15,490 nucleotides of DNA from Candidatus Saccharimonadota bacterium. GTDB taxonomy: Bacteria > Patescibacteriota > Saccharimonadia > Saccharimonadales > Saccharimonadaceae. How positions within the stretch are numbered: position 1 is the stretch's first letter; every line of letters starts with the position of its first letter. The stretch is taken from NCBI GenBank assembly GCA_030536095.1, contig JAUNQQ010000016.1, positions 1 to 15,490 on the forward strand, given 5' to 3'. The position numbers were made by a program, and so were the translations under genes. Shown one piece after another: positions 1-6,900 of the stretch. A model generated the notes under the pieces. The model was not told the DNA's origin, searched no databases, and worked only from the letters and a program-made list of their open reading frames with translations.

Positions 1-258
1 GATAGGGAAATGGCGGAAGGGATTTTTAGGTTTATCCACGAGAAGTTGGCGGAGAATGGAGCAGAGTGGAAGGATATTTCAGAAATTCATTTTATGAGCG
101 GACCGGGGTCGTTCACGGGGTTAAGGATTGGAGCGACAGTAGTAAACGCGCTGGCAGACCAGCTGGGAGTCCCACTATACAATCATCATGGGGAAAAAGT
201 TAAAATGATTATTCCAGAATATGGGCGGAGAGCAAGGATTACGGCGCCCAGGAAATAA
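1..258 (+). CDS. tsaB: TsaB, tRNA t6A biosynthesis protein, 3' part only
   Basis: The reading frame is already open at base 1, so the start lies outside the window; the first visible Met is at base 10. It contains the TsaB/TsaD-family signature GPGSFTGLRIG, followed by NALADQLGVPLYN, as in TsaB. TsaB is the non-catalytic ASKHA-fold partner of TsaD and TsaE, which make N6-threonylcarbamoyladenosine at A37 of ANN-decoding tRNAs in the cytoplasm. Only about 45 residues follow the signature, whereas full-length TsaB (about 220-230 aa) continues with a second lobe. The basic ending (GRRARITAPRK, then TAA) shows no frameshift scar. A natural short form of the kind I associate with CPR genomes is likelier than a broken gene. 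The gene converges with the unknown gene at 318-1196. Confidence 0.85.
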   Translation, partial: DREMAEGIFRFIHEKLAENGAEWKDISEIHFMSGPGSFTGLRIGATVVNALADQLGVPLYNHHGEKVKMIIPEYGRRARITAPRK

Positions 259-277
259 TCTCCAGAAAACATAAAAA

Positions 278-300
278 AGAGCCGGACGTAGCCCGACTCT
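278..300. terminator. Bidirectional hairpin terminator between tsaB and the unknown gene
   Basis: AGAGCCGG (278-285) pairs with CCCGACTCT (293-300 plus flank) as an 8-position stem with one C-A mismatch and a 7-nt loop. On the + strand ATTTTGT follows. On the - strand the run at 273-278 reads as six U residues. It lies between two convergent stop codons and can serve both genes. Confidence 0.75.
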
Positions 301-317
301 ATTTTGTCTGAAGTGAA

Positions 318-1196
318 TTAGTTTTTAGTAATAGTTCTGCGCCTTCTTCTGCCCATGTTTCTACCACGTTTACGCTTCCTTTTTTCTTCTATAACTCTAG
401 TCCGTTGTTTTCGCACCTTAGAAGTTTGCTGTTCCTGTGTTTCATTAGAAGCTTCTTTGTGTTTTTCCGGCCACTCTTCCTCAATTAATTTCATATTCCT
501 AAATCTACTTTTTCGTATTAGCCAGTCATCATGCCCCCAAAACGCCGGTCTAAGATAAACAAATCTTAGTCCATCCATAGAAAATTCCGCATGTCCATGT
601 CCACCCTGGTCATTATTTCCTCCATAATACACCGCAATCGCACCTAAATCCCACTTCCATCTAAACGTAACTGGATCTCCAGGTGAAAAATCTAAGTCAT
701 ATTTCCGAATTCTCTCCTTGCAATATTGAGAAATTATTTCCTTATAGTCATTCAGGGCATCCAGAAATTTCCGTCGCCATTCATATCGTTCGGTCTTTTC
801 TGCCTTGATGAGTTTTTGCTTAACCGCCATTTCTAGCGATTTAATCTGTCTCGCAAGGTCTTCTATCTCCAGCTCATCTTCCGCATCCGTCGAATCGTCT
901 ATCCGATATAGATACGCATGTCGTAAGATATTTTGCCGACCCCCTCCACGGTCTAGTGCTGCGATTCTTTGTCTAAGCCGAACAACCTCTCTGCGCACTT
1001 TATCTCTTGTTTTGCGAAAATCTGCCCAGATTCGTTCGTTTCGTTCATTCTCTTTTTCTTTCATTCTCCATGTTAGCTCCACTCTCTTAAAAGCGGCTTC
1101 CAGCACTTCGGCGTATGAAACCTCGCCCATATACATCGTTGCCAGCATCGGATTTTCATCGCATACCACCTGACGAACTTTTAATTCTTCAGACAT
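318..1196 (-). CDS. Unknown coiled-coil protein with an arginine-rich tail (292 aa)
   Basis: I do not recognise this family. The start is taken at ATG 1196 because GAGGAGGGG lies 3-4 nt upstream; an upstream in-frame ATG at 1226 has no such site and sits almost on the predicted transcription start. Residues 40-80 and 105-165 are highly charged and helical, probably coiled coil. Residues 170-222 form a compact aromatic/Gly segment (SPGDPVTFRWKWDLGAIAVYYGG, then GGHGHAEF and DGLRFVYLRPAFWGHDDW) that looks like a small folded beta domain. Residues 236-262 are polar and acidic. The last 30 residues are extremely basic (KRKRGRN, MGRRRRR), suggesting nucleic acid, ribosome or membrane-phosphate binding. 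There is no signal peptide or membrane segment, so it is probably cytoplasmic. It has its own consensus-like promoter at 1236-1264 and is monocistronic. Confidence 0.8.
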   Translation of the reverse strand: MSEELKVRQVVCDENPMLATMYMGEVSYAEVLEAAFKRVELTWRMKEKENERNERIWADFRKTRDKVRREVVRLRQRIAALDRGGGRQNILRHAYLYRIDDSTDAEDELEIEDLARQIKSLEMAVKQKLIKAEKTERYEWRRKFLDALNDYKEIISQYCKERIRKYDLDFSPGDPVTFRWKWDLGAIAVYYGGNNDQGGHGHAEFSMDGLRFVYLRPAFWGHDDWLIRKSRFRNMKLIEEEWPEKHKEASNETQEQQTSKVRKQRTRVIEEKRKRKRGRNMGRRRRRTITKN

Positions 1197-1235
1197 TTCC
1201 CCTCCTCTCGTTAAGGTCCAATACAATCTTATAAT

Positions 1236-1264
1236 ATAATATCAGATTTTAGGAAATAAGTCAA
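1236..1264 (-). promoter_or_regulatory. Sigma70-type promoter of the 292-aa unknown gene
   Basis: On the - strand, -35 TTGACT (1264-1259), a 17-nt spacer and -10 TATTAT (1241-1236). The predicted start near 1229 gives a leader of about 32 nt with a GAGGAGG ribosome site. The -35 box lies 1 nt beyond the folD stop codon, so the unknown gene is uncoupled from folD. Confidence 0.7.
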
Positions 1265-1265
1265 A

Positions 1266-2051
1266 TTATTTTGTTTTTGTCATAATCACATGCTCAAACA
1301 GTGCCGCCACCGTCATTGGCCCCACTCCACCAATCTTCGGCGTAATCGCTCGAATATTGGATAATTCCCTCACTTCATCATCTACATCTCCCACCAAAAC
1401 TCCATTTTCGCTTGCCGTTCCCGCATCCACTATTACACATCCTGGTCGTATCATCTCTTTTCGAATTAATCTCGGCTTTCCTGTTGCTGTAACAATTACA
1501 TCATAATTATATAATTCTGACAGGTCCGAATTACTCCGAAAAACCTCCACCGCGTAATTCTCCCACATCTTTTTTAGTGGCCTCCCCACTAATTTTCCAT
1601 ATCCCACCAGTGCAATTTTTTTCTGTTCCAGTCGCACATCATAAGCGTTTAATAGCCAATCAATCGCCGTCGCCGTCGCCGAACTAAATTTCGCCCGCAC
1701 ACCTAATCCATCCACATCTTTCTCTGGTGCAATCTCATCCAAAATCTTTTCCGTTTCCTCTTTTTCTACCGTCTCTAGCGGCAACTGTACAATTATCCCA
1801 TCAACCTCGCTATCTCTATTCGCCTCTGTAATTCTCTTGTTTAACTCTTCCGCTTTTACTAACTCATCTCGCACTTCAACCCCAATATCCTCCCCGTATC
1901 TTTGCTTTAGTTTTACATATTTCTCAATCACCGGGTTTTCACTATCTCGAAAAATCACCAGTATCGGCTTTCGCGAAAAACTTCTCACCTGGTGTGCCTG
2001 TCTTTCCTTAATGAACCCCGCTACTTCTGATCCGTTTAAACTTTTCAACAA
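1266..2051 (-). CDS. folD: FolD, methylenetetrahydrofolate dehydrogenase/cyclohydrolase
   Basis: FolD interconverts 5,10-methylene-, 5,10-methenyl- and 10-formyl-tetrahydrofolate with NADP(H) in the cytoplasm. Visible motifs: catalytic YVKLK (Tyr45, Lys49), DGIIVQLPL (Gln89), PEKDVDG (Asp114), a Rossmann loop VGYGKLVGRPL (149-159) in place of the usual GxSxxVGxP, and GGVGPMT (241-247). At 261 aa it is short: the usual segment between VDG and the PCTP motif is condensed to about a dozen residues (116-128), and PCTP reads SATATA. The start is TTG at 2051 or the adjacent TTG at 2048; no ATG fits, and GAGGAA (2058-2053) is better spaced for the second. It begins 14 nt after tRNA-Leu and is probably cotranscribed with it. 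Asp114, Tyr45 and Lys49 being intact argues for an active enzyme, although the NADP loop is atypical. Confidence 0.92.
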   Translation of the reverse strand: MLKSLNGSEVAGFIKERQAHQVRSFSRKPILVIFRDSENPVIEKYVKLKQRYGEDIGVEVRDELVKAEELNKRITEANRDSEVDGIIVQLPLETVEKEETEKILDEIAPEKDVDGLGVRAKFSSATATAIDWLLNAYDVRLEQKKIALVGYGKLVGRPLKKMWENYAVEVFRSNSDLSELYNYDVIVTATGKPRLIRKEMIRPGCVIVDAGTASENGVLVGDVDDEVRELSNIRAITPKIGGVGPMTVAALFEHVIMTKTK

Positions 2052-2052
2052 C

Positions 2053-2058
2053 TTCCTC
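2053..2058 (-). promoter_or_regulatory. Ribosome binding site deciding the UUG start of folD
   Basis: GAGGAA lies directly before the doublet TTGTTG. Spacing is 1 nt to the first TTG and 4 nt to the second, favouring the second (2048-2046). The site fits entirely into the 14 nt between the tRNA 3' end and the gene, so 3' processing of the tRNA would leave a minimal leader. Confidence 0.6.
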
Positions 2059-2065
2059 GCTTTCC

Positions 2066-2152
2066 TGGTGGGCGAAGAGGGAATCGAACCCTCACGATAT
2101 TACTATCATCAGATTTTGAGTCTGACGCGTCTACCAATTCCGCCATCCGCCC
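2066..2152 (-). tRNA. tRNA-Leu(CAA)
   Basis: Class II tRNA of 87 nt including an encoded CCA (2068-2066). The acceptor stem GGGCGGA pairs with TTCGCCC (one G-U), with discriminator A. The D arm contains GGCGGAATTGGTAGACGC. The anticodon loop CTCAAAA (2120-2114) has anticodon CAA, reading UUG. A long variable arm (TGATAGTAATATCG) precedes the T arm GAGGG-TTCGATT-CCCTC. Class II structure, loop and identity base A73 all agree with leucine. Predicted transcription start is about 4 nt upstream; folD follows on the same strand. Confidence 0.97.
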
Positions 2153-2162
2153 ATCTATCTCT

Positions 2163-2191
2163 ATCCTACCACATTTTCCCCCAAAATAAAA
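2163..2191 (-). promoter_or_regulatory. Probable extended -10 promoter of tRNA-Leu and folD
   Basis: On the - strand, TGGTAGGAT matches the extended -10 pattern TGnTAnnnT (hexamer TAGGAT 2168-2163). A weak -35 TTTTAT (2191-2186) lies 17 nt upstream. The expected start is about 2156, 4 nt before the mature tRNA 5' end. Confidence 0.5.
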
Positions 2192-2198
2192 CCCCCAA

Positions 2199-3851
2199 TT
2201 ATTTTGTTAGCCAATCCCATACTCCTTCAAAGAAGGTTTTTTCATTCTCCGGCAACGCCTCCGTATTATCTTCCACCGGGGCTTCCGGCTCCGCTGCTCC
2301 CGGGTCTTCCGCTGGCGCTATCTCTTCCGTTGGATTTATTTGTTCTGCTATAACCAACAACCTGTATCTTGATGTCCCTAGTGGCCAACAGGTAATTAGC
2401 GTCAACATTTTCCGTTCATCTCCAATCTGTAAAGCTGAAATATCACTCGGCTCAATCGTCTTCATCTCCCGAACTGCATAAGTATATCGAACTCCCTCAA
2501 AATCCATATAAATTTTATCATCCGTCGACAGTCGTTCTAATCCGCTAAAAATAAACTTATATGGATTATTCGAATAAACATCTCCCGCCGAATGACCAGT
2601 AATCACAAAGTTCCCATTTTCACCCGGATATGCCGACGCTCCAGCAATTCGAAAATGTACTACCCCATCCGCATTCATCGCGTTCATCACCGCATTTGTA
2701 TCTGTCGCCGTTATTCCAAAAATCACCGGCACATCTATATTTAACTTTGGAATTATTAGTTTCGGATTTGGTGAAACCGCCACTGCTACCGTCGGATCTA
2801 CTTCTGTTATCCCCGCATCAATTGAATTTCCCGGGCTAATATAAGCCATTATTGGTGCAAAAATCAACCGGTTATATTGCAGGAAAAGCAAAACCAAAAT
2901 TGTCACCACCCCCAGTATTAGCGGTATAAATTTCCTCCGTTTTTCTCGTTTTTTCTTATCTATTTTTGCAATTTTCTGAATTCTCGCTTTAAAGTCTTCC
3001 TCAATTTCTTCTTTCTCATCCGCCGAAACCGCCGAAACTGCCGAGGCTGCTCCTGCCATTGCCATTGCTCGCATTCCCGCCCGCTCATTTCGCAATTTTT
3101 TTCGCTCATCCGCTAAGCTCTGCCTCTCTGTTGAAACATATTTTTCCGCCGCTTTCGTATAATAACTATTATAATAATTCTGGTAATAATTTTGCCATGC
3201 CGAATGATATTTTTGCCATTCCTCCCTCTGCGCATCAACATTTATGGGCGTTTCTTTATAACTCGAATTCGTATCTTTTTCTGCTTTAGCATAAATAGTT
3301 TGCACTCCTGCCGTAGTGTTCTGGTACTGTTCACTACTATTTTCTACTACATTCTGGTATTGCTTATTATTACCAATACCATTTTGTAAATTAGAATTTA
3401 CAGATGTATTTTTGCCATTCTGGTATTGCTTATTTTTAACAATAGCATTTTCAGTTTCACTTCTAAAAACATTTTCTTTATTCTGTCTTTGGTTATAATA
3501 AGCATTAGCATTTTCCGTCTTTGCGTAATTTACTCCAATCTTCGCTTCCGGATAAAGGCTCTGCATCCCTGCATTTGCCGTATTTCCACCACCCCGAACC
3601 GCTTGCTGAAAATTCCCGCTATTTTGGGTTCCATAATTCACCGCCGAAAATCTCCCAATTTTATTCCCGCCACTCACCGCCCCCTGTATATGCCGCCGCT
3701 GCGAGAAATCACTCTCCGCCGCATTGTACGCGTTCAAAACTTTTTCCCGCGCACTCTCAATCTCCCTCTGTTTTTTCTGAATCTCTTCCATTTTTTCCAT
3801 CGACAGTCCCCCATTCATACTACCATCATTCTGCCCACTCGCTGAATCCAT
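2199..3851 (-). CDS. Membrane sortase with a long Asn/Gln/Tyr-rich cytoplasmic extension (550 aa)
   Basis: Sortases are cysteine transpeptidases acting outside the membrane on sorting-signal proteins. The C-terminal domain (about 362-503) has LIIPKLNIDVPVIFG, then GENGNFVITGHSAG (His420), LTLITCWP (Cys488) and TSRYRLLV (Arg497): the complete catalytic triad, closest to class D/E-type sequences. A transmembrane segment at 308-325 is preceded by KKKREKRRK, giving N-in/C-out topology. Ordinary sortases start near this segment; here about 300 residues precede it: coiled coil (18-55), a low-complexity N/Q/S/G/Y region (60-200) with three QYQN repeats, a tyrosine-rich patch (213-231) and a charged helix (233-305). 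A Pro/Glu tail follows the domain (504-535). No LPxTG-like protein is encoded nearby, so the substrate is unknown. The predicted transcript starts at the ATG; an alternative start is Met18, preceded by GGGGGA. A strong hairpin separates it from the upstream gene. Confidence 0.93.
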   Translation of the reverse strand: MDSASGQNDGSMNGGLSMEKMEEIQKKQREIESAREKVLNAYNAAESDFSQRRHIQGAVSGGNKIGRFSAVNYGTQNSGNFQQAVRGGGNTANAGMQSLYPEAKIGVNYAKTENANAYYNQRQNKENVFRSETENAIVKNKQYQNGKNTSVNSNLQNGIGNNKQYQNVVENSSEQYQNTTAGVQTIYAKAEKDTNSSYKETPINVDAQREEWQKYHSAWQNYYQNYYNSYYTKAAEKYVSTERQSLADERKKLRNERAGMRAMAMAGAASAVSAVSADEKEEIEEDFKARIQKIAKIDKKKREKRRKFIPLILGVVTILVLLFLQYNRLIFAPIMAYISPGNSIDAGITEVDPTVAVAVSPNPKLIIPKLNIDVPVIFGITATDTNAVMNAMNADGVVHFRIAGASAYPGENGNFVITGHSAGDVYSNNPYKFIFSGLERLSTDDKIYMDFEGVRYTYAVREMKTIEPSDISALQIGDERKMLTLITCWPLGTSRYRLLVIAEQINPTEEIAPAEDPGAAEPEAPVEDNTEALPENEKTFFEGVWDWLTK

Positions 3852-3857
3852 AAAACA

Positions 3858-3885
3858 ATTATATCACAACCCTCATTAATCTCAA
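3858..3885 (-). promoter_or_regulatory. Sortase promoter positioned for a leaderless transcript
   Basis: On the - strand, -35 TTGAGA (3885-3880), 16-nt spacer, -10 TATAAT (3863-3858), then exactly 6 nt before the ATG at 3851. The A of the ATG falls at +1. No Shine-Dalgarno sequence can fit. Confidence 0.7.
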
Positions 3886-3906
3886 AACTCGGGAACTATA
3901 TCCACA

Positions 3907-3943
3907 AAGAATAAAACCCCCATAATAAGGGGGATTTATTCTT
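3907..3943 (-). terminator. Strong hairpin terminator of the VirB6/TrbL-like gene
   Basis: On the - strand, AAGAATAAATCCCCC pairs with GGGGGTTTTATTCTT around a TTATTAT loop: 15 positions with one T-T mismatch. It directly abuts the TAG stop (3946-3944), and its 3' arm is U-rich. It separates the 1711-aa gene from the sortase promoter. Confidence 0.85.
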
Positions 3944-6900
3944 CTACGGGGCAGGTGGCGGTGGCCCACCTGGCGGCGGTGGCGGGAAGTTAGTGCCAGG
4001 TCCACCCCTCGGTCTAGGCCCATATCTCATCAGTGTCTGCGCTACTGTCTCACTCCGCCCTGCCGTCACATCAGTGCTTGGCCCCGTCGCCGCCTGTCCA
4101 CGTAATTGTGTTGCCTCCGCTTGCGCCACCACATTCCGCTCATCTGCCCTCTGAATATCTTCTGGTACTGTCTCCACTGGCGAAACTTGCGCTCGCTCCA
4201 TTGCCGCCAAACTTTTCTCAGTCCTTCTAATCTGCGTCGCCGCATCTCGCTCTTCTTTTGCGATATTCTCTGTCCATCCACTCTTAGCCACTAGCACTTC
4301 TCTTGTTTCATTATCTTTAATAGCTGAATAAACATCCTGATCTGACACGAGCTTCTGGGCTATCTCTCCAACATCGAAATGTTGCCCCATCCCCTTCGTA
4401 ATTGCATCTGCAATCGTTCGTGCATTCTCCGTACTGCTATTTGCTACCATCCGAATTGCATCCGCTCCCGCTGGACTATTAAATTCCGCCAAGATATTTG
4501 GATTTTTCGAAATCACATACGCCGCATCCGCCATACTCCCCGCGGCAATCATCTGATTCATTTCACTCTTCAACTGATCTACGCTACTGCTATTTGCTAT
4601 AATGCTATCTAGCCGATCAGTCCGCTCCTTCTCGATTCTCCTTTGCTCCGTCGTCTGTACTCGGATAGTTTCCGCTGCCGTTTCGCTCATCTGTGCCGTC
4701 CTAAGTATAGTCGCTTGGCTATCCGGTAGTACATTCGCCCACGCATCTGGGCTAGTCGCGATAACTTGCGCCACCGATCGATCCGCCGCCGTTGCGATAA
4801 AATCTGGATTTCCCCAACTTGCTGTCATTCCGCTAATTTGTGGTTGAGTTCCTGCTTCAACAACCGTTTGTAGCGTCTTTCCGTCCAATCCTTCCATCTT
4901 TACCATATTCGCAAATTGTGCCTCATTCAGTTTCTCTATCAATCCACCCTCTGCCGCCGCCGTCGCCAGTTTTGTCCTATTTTCAATTGACAACGAGCTT
5001 AACGTTGCAGCACTACTTGTCGCCTCTCTTACAATCTCTCCGCTCAGCGTAATAGCCCCACCATTTTCTTGCATTGTCGCACCTAGAATTCTGCCTAAGT
5101 CGCTACTCGCTACGCTTCCTAAGCTATGCCCTACGCCACGCACAATCTCTTGTCTATCTCCTTCATTCAACCTCTGCCAATTTGCTTCATCCCCAGTCAT
5201 CTTCGCCCCAATCATCGCGCTCATCGCTTGCATTTCTGCGTTAGCATTATCGGCAAACCCACTTGTTAAGCTATTAATTAAACGAAGTCCAGATTGCGAC
5301 CCCGGATTTACCAGTTCTGATGAAGTCATCAGTTGTGTCGCTGCCAGCTCCGCAATTTGCTCCCGCCTTACCTCACTAGCGCCTCGCAGCATCCCGCTTC
5401 CAACTCCACTAACCGCCTGCTCAATAATTGAATTTACTGTCGCGCGGTCGCCATTCGTCGTCATATTATCGAAGCTAGTATCCGAAATGCTTCCCAGTTG
5501 CCGTGCCACCACCTCAATCGCCGTATTTTTATTATCATCATTCGAGAACGACTCGGCTCTCCAAGATAATCCGGCTGACGACATGTCGTGAGTTGCCGTT
5601 CTAGTAATAACTCCCTCGACCGCCGCTTTTGCCGCTTGGTCATTATCAAACTCACCCGACCTATACGTACTAACTAGAGTCTCAAAATCCTGTGTATTCA
5701 TTCCATCCGGCGCACTCATACCTCTTATTTCGGCCGTCGTGCCATCTTTGCGCCTAAATGATATACCTTCACCCGCATAGACCGCACTCGCCGTTCGCAA
5801 AGTATCGATAAAGCCTCTTCGCTCGGCATCGGACGACTTATAATTATTTGTCGTTACATAATCATCCAGAGCTCGTCGCTGTTCGGCGCTCAGCTTAGTT
5901 TCACCCACCGCTACTGAACCCACATAATCACGCACAAAACCTTTATCCATTGTTCGGATATCTTCTGGAGAAATGTCTGTTGCCGCCTTTAGCTCTGCTG
6001 TCATCTCGCCATTCTCATCTACTGCTCCAAACTGATACTTCGAGAAGTCAGCATCCAACGTCCCGCTAACCAGCGAGCTTTTTGTTGCCCAGGTCGCAAT
6101 CCGACTATCTGACATTAACACACTATTCCCCTGCGCCGACAAGGCAAGATTTTGCATAAGTGAATACCCGTCCGCATTAAACTCGCCGTTTTCATTATGT
6201 AGTGATTTATATAATTCACCATTTTTATCTCTAGTTGCTTCGTTCAAAACATTTCTAAAATTATCTATTGAACCCTTATCCTGAACATTTCCAACCGCTC
6301 GCATCAGCGCTATATTGTCCGTTTCTACTGCTTTGAGCATGTTTTCTCGGATTAGCTCCTCACGCGCCTTACCACCTTCTAACCATCGTTTGTCATTTAA
6401 TATTCCTGCTTCTTCCGTCTTAACATTTTCAGCCTCAATTGCTCGGTATGTCTCGGTGAGTTTTCTCTCTGCATACCTAGTGGCTCCATCACCATCCCAC
6501 ATCCCCAATCGCGCCGCCTGCGTTTTTCCTCTGACTGCAGCTTCTAGAACCTGCGCATTATTAAAGTCTTTCTCTCCGCCGAACTCCCTATCTGCTGCGT
6601 ATAAATTCCTAAGTGAAGCTTCTCGCGCATCCGACGAATCCATCTGTTGACGCGTCATCATTCTTGCATAGCCATTATCCGCCATTTTCATCTGATCATG
6701 TATTCTCGCTTCAGCCTGAATCGTACTGGCATTATTCGAAGCTAGAAGCATTGCGTCTATGCCTCGAATTTCATTGCCATTTTCGTCCGTCATAGTTCTC
6801 ATTACTGGCCTCATTATCGGCCTATTATCTTTATCGGTCATTATATTGCCATTTTCATCCTTCGCTACTTCCATTAAAGGTTTACCATCTTCGCCCAACA

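Noticed and set aside
805-1173. 122-codon Ser-rich frame opposite the 292-aa gene
   Set aside because: Antisense shadow; the - strand gene has promoter, ribosome site and terminator.
2170-2210. Possible terminator after the sortase (AAAATAA...TTATTTT hairpin with GGGGG)
   Set aside because: The stem is 7 A-T pairs only and overlaps the stop codon; the two G5 runs are direct, not inverted. Too weak to call.
1837-2481. A 214-codon + strand frame containing VGEEGIEPSRYYYHQ
   Set aside because: It reads antisense through folD, tRNA-Leu and the sortase end. The GEEGIEPS string is the well-known false protein produced by translating the complement of a tRNA 3' half.
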